Under the pieces are notes generated by a model that saw nothing but the letters and a program-made list of their open reading frames with translations, searched no databases and was not told where the DNA came from. A DNA stretch of 64,000 nucleotides from Chrysomallon squamiferum (Eukaryota > Mollusca > Gastropoda > Neomphalida > Peltospiridae). The position numbers were made by a program, and so were the translations under genes. Each line of letters starts with the position of its first letter. Positions within the stretch are counted from its first letter, which is position 1. Shown piece after piece: positions 33,049-46,026 of this stretch. The stretch lies in the NCBI GenBank assembly GCA_012295275.1, contig CM022674.1:15850424-15914423 (forward strand), written 5' to 3'.

Positions 33049-33552
33049 AAAGCAATCCACGTAGTAAAGAATCGTGGAAATTGTTGTTAAATGTTATGTA
33101 GTGAAGTATTAAACTTGATGTACCAGGAAGTATTTACACCTTCAGCATGAATGCCTGTGTACTATTTTTATAGCTGGGCCACACAATAAATGAAAGACAG
33201 TGTTATACCTGTATACATAGTCATGTTGTGAGTCAAATAGAAAAAGAAATATGGGCTTTGATTAAGTTTTGAAATTAAGTCAACAATAGAATGTACAGAG
33301 GTAGAAGAAAACCTGCGTGTGGATGAGAGTGATTTGAATATGTATACTTAAGTGATATATCTATAGATATGCATACATACGTACATTGTCCGTGTGTGTC
33401 TGTGTGTGTATCTATGTACATATGTGTGTATATTGCATATATATGTAGACACACACACACATATATATATATATATAACTGTTGTATTTTTTACACTGAA
33501 TTCACAAAAAAAGTTCTACATTCACTCTGTGTTTGAAATAAACTCACAAATA

Positions 33553-33659
33553 TTGTGAATAAATATTTTATTTTACACTAATTTCACTTTCTTTCCATTG
33601 GTTATTAATAAACACAAGTAACAATTGATTCAAAAGTTAAAAAGATTTTTTATTCACAA
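33553..33659. repeat. Small MITE-like repeat, copy 2
   Basis: Same element as 30284-30391, in the same orientation, with a handful of differences and the same TTGTGAATAAA / TTTATTCACAA ends. Confidence 0.75.
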
Positions 33660-34540
33660 AAATCATGATTATTAACTGATTTACAATAGATATATTTAAA
33701 CAATGGTTAACAAACAAATCGAAGATATTTTACAAATTATTCTAAGGATAATGAGCAAAGAGTTTGGAATGATTTTTCATTCTCAATGTTCAATCATGCC
33801 TGTACTGGGCACCCTATTCGAGTAAATTTAGAAGTTAATTTCACAGATAATTAATTGCAAACATTTAAATGAAAATTAATAATCATTAAACATAATTATT
33901 ATTAATAAGCAAATATGAAATACTAATTATAATTAGAAATTTAATTTAAAATGTAGAATAATTATTACCTATGTGAAAATGTAAAATGATGTTATAATAA
34001 CAAATTACATTTAATTTAAAATACATGTATGTAAAATAATTGTTAAATCATAATTATTTTCAGTACGAAAATGTAAAATAATAATTATCATAACAAATTA
34101 GGAATAAGCTGAACACTCACAATGACTGTTTTATGGATAAACACAAAGCCTGGATTTCATCTAGTTTTATCACAGTTCAGTTTTTTCCCTTTCGTGGTTT
34201 AATAATGTGTTATGAATCTGCTAATGTAAAAATATTGTAACAGTAATCTGTCGCGAATAGGGAAATAAAAGCAATTGTTATACTAAAATATTATGAATGT
34301 GCAAATTAAAGTATTATGCTAATATATTATGAATATACAAATTAAAGTAACTTTTGTAACAATTAGGAATGCGGAAAAGCAAAATATTTATTACGTATTT
34401 GTTTGTTTTTTCTGAATATTCAAATGTAAAATATAACAAATTATGAATGATCAAATGTTAACTGAAAAAAAGACAAATAAAAATGTATTACAACTTTCTT
34501 CATTTCAGAACATTTTAGTAACAGCAGTATGTAAGTGCAT
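33660..34540. other. AT-rich stretch, nothing recognised
   Basis: Several degenerate repeats of a TAATTATTA / AAATATTATGAAT type but no coding signal. Confidence 0.5.
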
Positions 34541-34542
34541 GT

Positions 34543-35108
34543 ACCGTATATACTTGTGTATAAGTCGAATTTTTGGGAGACTATATTAAGGTAATATTTT
34601 GGGGGTCGACTTATACATAGGTAATGATTTTGTAGCTGTTGCTGAAGAGTCGCCATTTTGACTATTTTTGCTACGAGATGCTAATAATCGCGGTCTTTCA
34701 GCTTTTCAAAAATAAAATTTTATGGTATAAAAATTTTTGAAAAATTAAATAACAAAACCAAATATGAATGTAAAACATGATATTCTTCCGTTTAATGACA
34801 TAAAAATACATTTTAAAGCGAGAAAACCGTCAGTACGGCGTTATGCCTTACGGCGTCTTACAATGATTTAGGCTAATGATCGTGTAATACATGCATTTAC
34901 GTTATTATGGTATGTTCGTGCAAGTTATGTTACAGTAGGCGTACAATGTAGGCCTTCACAGCACTGTCACACTGGTCTAAAAATAGTGACGGTGCCTGGA
35001 ATCTACAGTCGACTTATACACAAGTAATACCTAAAATGACGCAATTTTTGATCTTAAAATACACATCGACTTAAACATTAGGTCGGCTTGTACACAAGTA
35101 TATACGGT
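34543..35108. mobile_element. Non-autonomous DNA transposon with terminal inverted repeats
   Basis: Ends ACCGTATATACTTGTGTATA and its reverse complement (TACACAAGTATATACGGT) bound 566 bp. Sub-terminal copies of GTCGACTTATACA occur in both orientations inside. There is no open frame of note. A target-site duplication cannot be judged, because the right flank is a TATG microsatellite. Confidence 0.75.
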
Positions 35109-35530
35109 ATGTATGTATGTATGTATGTATGTATGTATGTTTGTATGTTTGTAGTCCGTATACTTGTGTGTGTGTGTTTATGAGCATATACAGAAAAGAC
35201 GAACACAATACAAGTCATTAAAATAATTTAAGTGGGATTTTGTATACATATTGCAAATATAAAGAAATGAGAAAGTTGTTTTAACATATTCAAAAACAGG
35301 TTTAATAACAACTGTAAAGTTATTCTTCAAAAATAAATTATATATATATATATATATATATGGTGGGTTTTTTGGAATATATTATATTGATAGGTATCTG
35401 GAATCATGGATACAAGGTATTTGTGAAGGCAAACACATAGATATGCACAAGTATTGACACACATGTATACTTACAAACATATATATATAGACACCAAAGG
35501 ATACATATACACACATATACAGACACACAC

Positions 35531-35561
<31 letters not shown>

Positions 35562-36589
35562 GAGAGAGACACACACATCAAAGCACGCACACACACACAC
35601 ACACACACAGACAGACCTGTACACAAAATGAGGATTCACATGATGTAATTTTCTAAAGAACATTTTCAATGTAACTCCATTCACTGATTACACTGATTTC
35701 TTTCAATGAACATTGCAACAAATGACAGCAAAATAATCTTATTTCCAGTACACTCAAAATTATCACATGTAATTATAAACATCTTTGGTAATATAAATCT
35801 TGCGTGTGACAGAAAACTTTTATTTTAAGAATATTGTGGTTTTTGGGTTGTTTGTTTAAAATGTTATAAATACATACAACGATTTTACCAGCTGGTGCAA
35901 AATATTTGATACATATAATTACAAATAAACAGTCAAAAAATATATTAGTTTGCACTTAAAAACAGACATACGGTATATATATTCATACATGAATACACTG
36001 AAACATACATTCTGTATATTTCTATGTTATTAAAATTATTGTTTTGGTTCGTCTATCACTGCGTCTAACAAAGTATGACAATAAAATAATATGAAATAAT
36101 GTTAGAAATGAATATGTATTTCAAACCAATTATAACACCCTGTGTTATGCTGTTATACTTAATTATTAATTAAGATTAGACAGCAAAAAATATAAAATAA
36201 ATAAAATAGAATTTGGAAATATGCAGACTATTTCTTCGTTTCACCAAAAATAAATTTAATAAAAGCTTTTAGACTACTTTTCTCAAGAAATAGTTAAATG
36301 CACTTAGCAAATTAATGTAGAATAAAATAATTAAAAAAAAAAGGGTATTATTGTTTCTGTAATAAAAGAAGAAGAAAAACAAACGTTGCGATTCAGAAAC
36401 TTTTATAAAAATCATTTCAAAACAGTAAGAATCAAAATACAACCATGTAAGTTAAACTAACAATTTTAAACCTGTAGTTTCTTATTCAGCAATTTTGTCC
36501 AAAGTGTTTACAATCAGTTCCACATGTTGTTAAAATGTCGAACAAGAACTTCAGCTTGGCCTAACCATTAAAGTTAATTATGTTTGTCT
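35109..36589. other. Simple repeats, downstream of the kinase gene
   Basis: (TATG)n at 35105-35150, (TA)n at 35340-35360, CA-rich tracts at 35510-35620. No exon was recognised. The kinase 3' UTR probably occupies the right end. Confidence 0.5.
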
Positions 36590-36667
36590 TCACGTTTCAA
36601 TTTTTCTGTCAATTATTTTCTGAAATGATCCAGACTGATTTTGTTTATTCTTCAAGGTCTGAACAAC
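36590..36667 (-). CDS. Kinase gene, last exon
   Basis: Acceptor attttcag, then VVQTLKNKQNQSGSFQKI, and a stop TGA at 36590. It joins the previous exon (phase 0) to give RPTIKKVVQTLKNK, the usual end of a protein-kinase C-lobe (helix I). A short polar tail follows, with no further domain. Confidence 0.85.
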   Translation of the reverse strand, partial: VVQTLKNKQNQSGSFQKIIDRKIET

Positions 36668-37094
36668 CTGAAAATAAAAAGGGAAGAAATAGTGGCAGGT
36701 TATTTTGTGTATGACATTTACGTAGATATTTAAGTATATTATAACTGTTAGTTACTGGAAAATGATTGCAGTGTGATATCGCCCATCATCTGAACAGTAA
36801 CAACTTTTATTTATTAATATATTATTTGTTTAATCCTAATTTCTTATTTTTGTTTTGTTTTTATTTTTGTCTTTATTTTCTTTTTAAATTGATTTATTTA
36901 TTTAATTAATTAGAGAGAGAGATACACAGAGAGGCATAGATATATATAGCTTTGTTTCGTTCTGTTTTCTTTTTGTTTGTTTAAGGTTTTTTTGTCGGAG
37001 GAACTATTTTTGTTCATATTTAAATTGTAATTAATATTAGATGTAGGGGTTTTTAAAAAAAAAATTGGAGAGCTGTTAAGGGGAGATCACTCAC

Positions 37095-37223
37095 CTTTTT
37101 AATGGTTGGCCTGTCCTTTGAGTGCTGTGACCAGCAACTCTGCATGAGATCTTTGTACTGCGGCATCAAGTTTGTTACACTGTTCAGCCGCGGCCTGCGT
37201 CCACGATTCACCAGCTCTATCAC
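37095..37223 (-). CDS. Kinase gene, helix G-I exon
   Basis: A 129-nt phase-0 exon (acceptor tttacag, donor gtgagt) encoding VIELVNRGRRPRLN, then PQYKDLMQSCWSQHSKDRP. The RGRRPRL, CW and DRP elements are the classic subdomain X-XI signatures of tyrosine and tyrosine-like kinases, including the conserved Arg that pairs with APE. Confidence 0.93.
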
Positions 37224-37316
37224 CTGTAAACACACTGCTGTTGTTTAACACACACATCAACATATCACAGGTGTGTACATACTAATGTGTGTTTGTACAC
37301 CAACACTCACAAGCAC

Positions 37317-37348
<32 letters not shown>

Positions 37349-37614
37349 TCAGAAACAAGTGCATGTAAATAAACTACTTTTTACATTTGGATACTAATAT
37401 AAGTACCGTTACAGAGATACATACACATTCAAGTATGCAAAAACACATATATAGAGAAATATATTAATAAATCAACTCAAATACATTTGTACAGATACAT
37501 GCAGACACATTCACACCCAAACATATATTGCACACATATATACACAAATACACACACAAATAAAATATTGTATTACACTAATCTTGCTATGTGGTGGTAT
37601 CTTCAAACTGGTCT

Positions 37615-37616
<2 letters not shown>

Positions 37617-37656
<40 letters not shown>

Positions 37657-37852
37657 ACACACATACACACACACACATACACAATTACACACAAACAACA
37701 AATTGTATGAAATTGCCTCTTCCTCCTTCCAAACACATCCACACACAAACACACATACACATAAACACACAAACACACAAACACATAAACACACAAACAC
37801 ACAAACACACACACAAACACATAAACACACACACACACCCTCACACACACAC
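37617..37852. repeat. (CA)n-rich intronic tract
   Basis: CA and ACACAA repeats between two kinase exons, with a short unique patch in the middle. Confidence 0.9.
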
Positions 37853-37871
37853 AAAAATCACATCAAACTAC

Positions 37872-38059
37872 CTCTTCCTCGGTGACGATGTCTTCAAATG
37901 AGTCTTCACAGACAAACAGCTCCCACATTACAAGTCCAAACGAGTAAACATCGGCTGCGGTTCTGATCACTGCGTCATCCTCGAGTACAGTGGGGTTCTG
38001 CAGTATTTCTGGAGCTGTCCAGCGAATGTTGGCTGGACATGCACTGTAGTTACGACGAC
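37872..38059 (-). CDS. Kinase gene, APE/activation segment exon
   Basis: A 188-nt exon (acceptor tttacag, donor gtagtt) encoding RRNYSACPANIRWTAPEI, then RTAADVYSFGLVMWELF and SFEDIVTEEE. The WTAPE motif closes the activation segment, and DVYSFG is the helix F start seen in tyrosine and TKL kinases. A tyrosine (NYSAC) lies in the activation loop. Intact. Confidence 0.95.
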
Positions 38060-38987
38060 CTGTAAAGTTACCTGTGTCTTTGAACAGTCCATTTAGTAAC
38101 TACTCTAAAACTTAATAGCTGTTGAGATTAAATTTTATGTTTCTTTTATTGTTATTTTTAAATGAATATTTTAAGATTATATACATACGTACATACACAG
38201 ACACATATATTCTACATCCATGTTTTCCATAAAGAAATGGAAACAGACATATATATATATACACACACACACAGTCCACACACACATACACACATACACA
38301 CACATACATATAAACACATACACACCTACTTAAACATAAATGGACAGTCACACACACATATATATACACACACACACACTCACATATACACATACACATG
38401 TATACAAAAACTATACATACATTAACATATGCAGTTATACTCTCATATTTATACTTACAAACATTAATGCTCCAATATGTACCCTTATTCAATTATATTA
38501 ATAAACTACTAGAACACATTAACAACAGAAAATGTTAAATGGTTTTATATCAGTCTACAGCTTTGATAATGGGAGATAATTCTGCCAAGAAAAACTCATA
38601 ATATTGTCTACCATAGTTCTTAAAAGGCATTATGGGTAAAGTATAAAAATATATTTTCTTTATTTAATTTTTTCTTTATTTATTTATTTATTTATTATCA
38701 TTATAAGTACTTATATAAATAATCATTATATGTATAAGATTTTTATTTTTATATAAAATCTCTCATTTTGCATTAAAATATTCACATAAAGATTCACCAA
38801 TACCAAGTTAAAAGTTTATTTTCCTTTTGAAATAAAATCTTGGTCTTCTACATCCATGTTTTTCTCACAGAAATGGGAACAGACTGATACAAATTCAATA
38901 ATTTCTATTTATTGTTCAGTTACTGACTCTTGTTCATAACAATAATGTCTGCCATTTTTGTTTCAAGGAATTGTGGGTAAAACTCAC

Positions 38988-39057
38988 AGCAGCAGTCTTC
39001 CTTTGTACAGTTCTGTCTTAGTGGCTGTATCATTTTTGTCAGTCCAAAATCAGCAAC
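38988..39057 (-). CDS. Kinase gene, DFG exon
   Basis: A 70-nt exon (acceptor atttcag, donor gtgagt) beginning VADFGLTKMIQPLRQ, then NCTKEDCC. It carries the magnesium-binding DFG motif and a Cys-rich activation loop that continues into the next exon (CCCRRNY). Confidence 0.95.
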
Positions 39058-39060
39058 CTG

Positions 39061-39110
39061 AAATTTTATTTTATTTTATTTTATTTTATTTTATTTTATT
39101 TAATTGCTGG
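39061..39110. repeat. (ATTTT)n tract
   Basis: About nine ATTTT pentamers directly upstream (in gene sense) of the DFG exon. Confidence 0.9.
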
Positions 39111-39330
39111 AAATAAATTACGAGGGATCTTTAATATGCACTTTCTCTAACTACTTGGCCTATGATCCAACAATAACAGAACACTGTCTGACCTGGAAAC
39201 AGAATTGGTTGGATTGGGAAAATGCCCCCAAAAGAGTTACTACTAACAGGGACCAGTCATTAATGCATTCCATATGAGAGCTTTACCTCTAGTCTTCACA
39301 TCCTTCTGTCTAACAACTAAAATGTGTTAG
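39110..39330. repeat. Probable retroposon fragment
   Basis: Complex sequence in an intron. Its ACGAGGGATCTTTAATATGC end resembles CGAGAGGGACCTTTAAACTG at 61954. The identity is uncertain. Confidence 0.35.
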
Positions 39331-39428
39331 TGTTTATTGATTCTTTATCTTCAAATAATTGAGAATAAAAAAATTAAAAAATTAATTTCAATACCGTAGC
39401 TGTATCTTTAAACAACCAGGATTAAACA

Positions 39429-39463
<35 letters not shown>

Positions 39464-39479
39464 TAATTAGTTTTGGTAC

Positions 39480-39590
39480 CTTAGCAGTATCGTTGTGGAG
39501 AAGAAAGAGGTTTCCACAGCGGAGATCTCGATGAATGATCGGAGGTTTTGTCGAATGAAGAAAGGCTATGCCATTGGCTACATCAGAACA
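39480..39590 (-). CDS. Kinase gene, catalytic-loop exon
   Basis: A 111-nt phase-0 exon (acceptor attttgcag, donor gtacca) encoding CSDVANGIAFLHSTKPP, IIHRDLRCGNLFLLHN, DTAK. It contains the HRD catalytic motif with Asp and Asn. The loop is HRDLRCGN rather than HRDLAARN or HRDLRAAN of standard tyrosine kinases, and the LHSTKPPIIHRDL context is like tyrosine-kinase-like (TKL) kinases. Catalytic residues are intact. Confidence 0.95.
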
Positions 39591-40157
39591 CTGCAAAATA
39601 AAACAGCAAACATTTGATTTAACACAGCCACATTCAACAGCCTTTATTTTCAGCCAGCAAAAGCTGTCTTTAGTTTTGAAGTTTAAGTGTTTCTAAAATA
39701 TTGTTGATTTCTTAACAGCTCTAATATTTTGCAGTCTTCTGTCAGAACAGTTTTAGAAATCTGTTATAAATGACTGATAAATCAGGATTATTGGAATAAG
39801 AATCTGTTATTGTTTTTTTGTGATTTATTTTTAAAACAGTATTTGTTAGTTATAAAGCATAACAAAAAATAATAATAATATTTGTCAAGGAAGTGATAAA
39901 TTTGTTTTTAGAAGATTACATAAATCACTGTAAAATCGCAAAACCTATTTTGTATATCTCTTTGTAGAAAAAAAAATCTTCATTGCAGCTTCTTTTATAC
40001 TTTATTATTAGCAAAGAGTTATCAGCTCTTTTTAAACATTCATTTCTTAGACTTAAGCTTAGGTAGTGAATAAACAATTATTTACATTTTCGAAAAATGA
40101 CTTTAAATTAATTATTCCTGGTGCTAGACATAAATTTTTAATATTTTGCAGACGTAC

Positions 40158-40311
40158 AATTTTGACTCGATGCGGCCATATTAGCTTGAAGTCTCTCATT
40201 TTAAGAAGATCTTTTATGCAGCTGCCATTCACAAATTCAGTAATGATACACGGATGTCTGCCATCAATGCACAATCCCAGCACCCCAACGATGTTTTTAT
40301 GACGTTGGCGA
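40158..40311 (-). CDS. Kinase gene, helix C to helix E exon
   Basis: A 154-nt exon (acceptor ttctcttttag, donor gtacgt) encoding RQRHKNIVGVLGLCIDG, PCIITEFVNGSCIKDLL, IWPHRVKI. The HKNIVG, hinge TEFVNGS and PHRVKI segments are standard kinase landmarks. The upstream exons with the Gly-rich loop and the catalytic Lys/Glu pair were not found; they may be in the 200-N gap 250 bp upstream or in the sequence beyond it. Confidence 0.93.
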
Positions 40312-40467
40312 CTAAAAGAGAAAACAAATCTAAGTTAATTGTATGAAGCAAGGGAAAGAATCTTTTGAAAGTGAATATTAATTCCTTTCATACGGAAATT
40401 ATTATATTCATAATATTCTGTAATAATGTAGTAATAAGATACTTTTGTGAAGTGTAGGTAGTTTTAT

Positions 40468-40469
<2 letters not shown>

Positions 40470-40547
<78 letters not shown>
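40470..40547. repeat. (CT)n then (AT)n next to the gap
   Basis: Microsatellite adjoining the 200-N gap, probably the cause of the assembly break. Confidence 0.9.
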
Positions 40548-40548
<1 letters not shown>

Positions 40549-40565
40549 CTCTCACTCTATTCATA

Positions 40566-40765
40566 NNNNNNNNNNNNNNNNNNNNNNNNNNNNNNNNNNN
40601 NNNNNNNNNNNNNNNNNNNNNNNNNNNNNNNNNNNNNNNNNNNNNNNNNNNNNNNNNNNNNNNNNNNNNNNNNNNNNNNNNNNNNNNNNNNNNNNNNNNN
40701 NNNNNNNNNNNNNNNNNNNNNNNNNNNNNNNNNNNNNNNNNNNNNNNNNNNNNNNNNNNNNNNNN
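40566..40765. other. Assembly gap (200 N)
   Basis: Lies between the kinase exons and the copy B juxtamembrane exon. The left boundary of duplication copy B falls at or in it. Confidence 1.
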
Positions 40766-41208
40766 TCTCTTCTGTTTTATTTGTTCCTGTATTTCTTTTT
40801 CTAAACTAGGAGCGTAAAATGCAAATAAACAACATTAATTAATTTATTATTGTTGTTGTTGTAATTGTTGTAGTTGTTGATAACGTGTTTGATGAAGGGT
40901 GACGCCGGTGCGTGATATGACATATAGATACATTTTATACGTCTGTAAGTGTTATTTGACATTTTGTATGACAGATTTGTATAACTGTAGTTACATGAAC
41001 GATGCAACTGGCTACACGAATGATGAGAACAAATTATTTTAATTCGTCTTTTTGTTTCGTTTTTTTCCAGTCAGCTTCGTGACACTTATTGGTTTACTAT
41101 ATATATATATAGACACACACACAGACACACACACATATACACACACATACACACACACACACTCACACACACACACATATATATATATATAAACCTGAGA
41201 TATAAGAG

Positions 41209-41321
<113 letters not shown>

Positions 41322-41421
41322 TTGTTCGTATCCCTGATAATACTAGGTATAGAGAAAAAACTTCGTTTAATTGTTTAATGTAATTTAAAATCTCTGACAT
41401 AAAATCTGTATAATAATGATG

Positions 41422-41457
<36 letters not shown>

Positions 41458-42597
41458 TAATAAATAAATTATAAAATAATTAATTAAAAAAATAGAAAGA
41501 TGATAACGTGATGAATATAATAGATCAGCTATAAATAAATAGAGAGCTAGATGAATAAAAGCAAATAAATAAATAGACGGACAGATAGATAGATAAAAAA
41601 AAAAAACAAATAAATAAGTAAATAAATGAATACATTAATAAAAACTGCAGGAAACTGAAGGAAGTTTGCAGAACGTTTTATCATTATTTATGAAAATAGT
41701 TGCATATAATTAGAGTCTTGTTTAATGATTTTAGTTTCTTCACATTATTTCTTGTTTCTTTCAGTCCTTCCTATTTTAACATGTCTATAAGGTAAGTTAT
41801 ATACAAAGTGCACTTAACTTGTTGTTAAATCCTGAAGTCACAAATCATTATTTAGACAAATGTGACATACATGTGTGTGTAGTGTATAACTGATTATACT
41901 AAATTAATGGAATATAATTGTATACACTGTTTTTCACCAGTGATTTAACACAGATACAACCAGTTACAATCATGTTTACGAAATGTTAGATTATCAAATA
42001 GATAAATCAGAATACAACTAAACAAAGTTTAATCACAGTTTTATAGATTTATCGCAATAGTATGCTGTACAGTACAAGTTAATTGAGAGAAACACACTTT
42101 AAGTTTAAAACATAACACACTATACAAACATACACTGTATATAACATTGCCCTAACATAAAGATTATGCAAGTATCAAACCACATTTAAAACAAATGTGT
42201 ATAACGACGTTCTTGTATGAATAATTGTCAAATGTTCAACCTATGTAAGTATGTCTGTATGCGTATGTATACGTATTGTAAAATTAATAACATAAGCTGT
42301 TTCGATGTTTTAAGTAAATACATTAATAAAGCTATAGTTTGTTATGTTGGTGCATTATCATCGACGCCAAATACATGCAACACAAAACAATCTTAGCCCA
42401 AAATGACTGGCATTTATGTCATTACCATTTCATACCCTTTCTTTGTTTGTTCTTTCATTACTTCCTTTTGTACCTTCCTTCATTCTTTCTTGATTTTCTT
42501 GCCAGAAGTCTTAATACATATTGACCCTTCAGAATTTAAAGTGTTTTTGGTAAAGTAAAGTGTCTTGGAATAAACATTTAGAAAATTGTGCACTTAC

Positions 42598-42643
42598 CCG
42601 GTTCAGAAGCAAGATTTTCTTATGTTGGTTGGTGCCTGCGGTT
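42598..42643 (-). CDS. Juxtamembrane exon 3 of receptor kinase, copy B
   Basis: A 46-nt exon (acceptor gaatatttcag, donor CGG followed by gtaagt) encoding TAGTNQHKKILLLNR. It completes the Arg codon started in exon 42948-42992 and ends in phase 0. It is basic and cytoplasmic, between the membrane helix and the kinase. The next recognised exon downstream is the kinase exon at 40158-40311, with the missing N-lobe presumed between them. Confidence 0.55.
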
Positions 42644-42947
42644 CTGAAATATTCCTGTGATTTGAAAGAGACAAGATTTCTAAGTGAGTTCATTTTTCAA
42701 TTTTAAGAATAAAATTTACAGACTTCGAATTTCAAAGCAGCAAACATCATATCATAGAAATTCCCTACTGGTAGATCACCATTGCAGAATATGGTTATCA
42801 CGTAGTTGAGTGTAAGTCATTTTGGATTTGTCACGATCAGTTTTCTCATTTCAGAGAAAGATGTACTAATGAATCAGCACATTTAAAACACCTTGGAAAC
42901 AGTGCACAAATTCATTAACACAACAAACCACGATGACCTAAAGTTAC

Positions 42948-42992
42948 CTCGAGAGTGAGATTCTATGTCCAGACCAGCGATGTGTCAACTCT
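42948..42992 (-). CDS. Juxtamembrane exon 2, copy B
   Basis: Same as 141-185 in copy A, identical in coding sequence. The phases agree with 43348-43381 upstream and 42598-42643 downstream. Confidence 0.5.
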
Positions 42993-43347
42993 CTCTTCAT
43001 CACAAAAAAACAGAGGTTAATACACAGAAATACTTTAGTTATGAATCGAAATTGCTCAAGGTTAAATGTTCACTGGTCATAGAACCTCTGAACCGAGGAT
43101 GTCATTTAAAATTAAAGGCTTCATTTCAACACACAAATAACCGCTTCAAAAGAAAGACCTCCGATAATGAAATAACATCATCATTAAAGCAGGATAGGAT
43201 GTTTTATCAACAGATCCTTAACGTTTCGTTTGCAAAATAAATATACTCGTACATTTTATAAAGAATAAAATGATACCGCTGTTATGCACGAACACATTGT
43301 TACAAAAATAATAAGCTATATTCATCTAATCTATGAGTTAGTATTAC

Positions 43348-43381
43348 CTTGTTTCAAATGCATGCTCATCGTTTGCATTTC
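43348..43381 (-). CDS. Juxtamembrane exon 1, copy B
   Basis: Encodes NANDEHAFET with acceptor gttttcag and donor gtaatac, identical to copy A. Confidence 0.5.
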
Positions 43382-43844
43382 CTGAAAACAAAAACAAAAT
43401 GATTACAGGTACTGAAATGACAAACAAACAGACAAACAAACACAAAATATAATACGATGTGACCTCGTAAATATTATCACAATATTAGTTATATTAAACA
43501 AAAGTAATTGATACATGCAGTTTTTATTATATTGTGAATAATAATAGTAATAAGAATTATGATGATGATAAAATTGCAAATATTATAATTAATTTAATTT
43601 TCTTGTTACAATTTTCTTTTCTATTTATCTGAAATTGTTCAACTGATACTGAATTCCCGATCTCTCTCCCAGGCACAACCAAACACACAGCCACACACAC
43701 ACACACAGACACACACACAGACATTCACACAGCCATACACACACACAAACACTCACACACACACACGCACAGAGGAAGATGCACTCAAAAGTATATATTC
43801 AACACTAAAAATAAAACAAGAACAAAGAAGCAAACAGTGCCAAC

Positions 43845-43962
43845 CGTTTTTTTTTCAGTCCTCGACATATGAAAATAGTTGCAATAACAAGGTGGGTTAA
43901 AACGAGGATCCCTGATCCAGATCCAACATCCACTGCTATCAAAGTTTCATTAGACACGCCAT
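43845..43962 (-). CDS. Transmembrane exon, copy B
   Basis: Encodes the same SNET site, Gly/Ser linker and hydrophobic helix as copy A. The Lys-coding homopolymer has 9 A here. If the donor after it (CGG ttgg) is used, the exon leaves two bases and the next exon would be out of frame. This difference may be real or a homopolymer error. Confidence 0.55.
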
Positions 43963-44461
43963 CTGAAATAACACTTGTTCATTTGAACACAAATATACCA
44001 TGCAAACTATTCCTGCTTGATTTATCTACAGCATAACAAAATATAACCTAAAGGTACATGTATTAAAACGCAGTAAATATAGTGAAATAAAGATTTAAAA
44101 TATGACAGATATAAATAAGGAAATAAAAGTTAAAGTTAAAAGAAAAAAAAAATTTTCCAATGAAATGATATATAAAACTATTAATTAATATTGTTATGAT
44201 TTAGGAGATAAAAAGGCTTCATATATTAAGATCAGTTAGCATTAACGTTCAGCTGTATTGCAGCACAGTTTTAAAAATCAATATGTGAAAATACTGAGGA
44301 TATTTATAAATTTGTTTATTTATTTACAAATTTCGTTATCGAACATTTCGCGGTGTGGTAATATTTGGACCCATGTTTCCGCTCAATCGCTTAATCAAAT
44401 TTCTTAAAGATACAATTATTTCAACTGGAATTGTTTTTCTTTGATATTCTTAGGCAACTAA

Positions 44462-44641
44462 AAGTTTGCTAATAAGTTTACTTCGTCTGTGATGTCAGAG
44501 ACTCTATCACTGTTGTATGGGTTGTATGTAGACGATGTCCTGGAAATTTCTCTGTGAAGTTGTTCCAGTGTGTTGACGTGCTTTCTCTGAGATGGAGGAA
44601 GAGTAACGGCCAACAGTTGGAAGATATGCTCGGTGGACAAA
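44462..44641 (-). pseudogene. Decayed FN3 exon, copy B
   Basis: Same internal deletion and terminal stop as in copy A (1716-1898). Confidence 0.65.
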
Positions 44642-45472
44642 AGTAAAGGAATTTGTGAATGAAAAAATGAATGAATAATCAAATATTATCAATAAATGCC
44701 ACAAAAATCGATTAATATGAAAAACCGACCGAAAAAAAGTGTGAACTGTAATCGAAACATACTAACTTAAAACAATAATAATAATAATTATGCAAATATT
44801 AAAAATAATTTATATACATTAACAAATATAATTAAAAGTAAAGAATAAAGAAAATCTAAAAACATTTTTGAGAGAAATTGTTCAACAATACAAAAGATTT
44901 GAAATAAATATCCATCTATATAGCTCAGAAGTATAATGTATTAAAGAAAATCTTAATTAAAGGTATCATATGGGCAAATATAAAAATAAACAAGTTAAAA
45001 AAAAAAAAAAAAAGAAGAAATGTATGTAAATGAAATATTAAAATGACAATAAACCTACTGAAATAGATATTTAAAATGATAACCCATAAAATTATGTAAA
45101 CAATACTGAACAGTACATGTAAACTAACTATTTATATACAGTAAGATCAGTATTAACAAAACACTCTAAGTATATTTTCAAATATTACAAAAGAAGATGG
45201 TATACCTGTATTAAACATAGATATAAATAACAATATAATCAAGATACGTTTCTGTAAACTGCTAATGAACAAAAGTGCGTATGTAATGCAAAGCACAAAA
45301 CAAAATACTTAACTATCCCTTAAAGCTGGTTAGTAAACTAGAAATATTTATATACAAAATAATCTATTTTCACTCGTTCAAGGTAAAAAAAAAAACAGGT
45401 TACTGACATAAAATATCAGTTGGTTTTCTGTTAAATATATATTACAAACAAATGTTTGTATCTGTATGCTTG

Positions 45473-45605
<133 letters not shown>

Positions 45606-46026
45606 GCGCGCTGGTAAAAACAAGCAAGACTATATAAATATTAGAAGATCAACATTATTGTATTAAGATTATGCGTATCCAATTTCACTTGTACACTTTT
45701 ATTAAAATGTACAAGTAAAGACAAAATAAAGATGGATAAGAAAAAAATAGGTTTTTAGTTAAATAAATAATATAAACAAATAAAACTATATTAGTATGCT
45801 GTATAGGTAAAACAAGAACATCACCATCATTATTATTAACAAGTGTTTACATACGACATGACTTGTACAATTTGTTTTCAGATGTACAAGTAAAAACAAA
45901 TAATTACTGCTTTTAACAAAATAAACCATGTAACTGTTTCCAGTGTTATCGAGACTGGAAACAAGTAAAATTATATGATACATAACTGTATAGAAATGTT
46001 TGTTACCTTATTCTTAATATACGTAC

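Noticed and set aside
35382-38492. His-Thr and Cys-Val repeat frames
   Set aside because: Translations of CA/GT microsatellites in kinase introns and downstream DNA.
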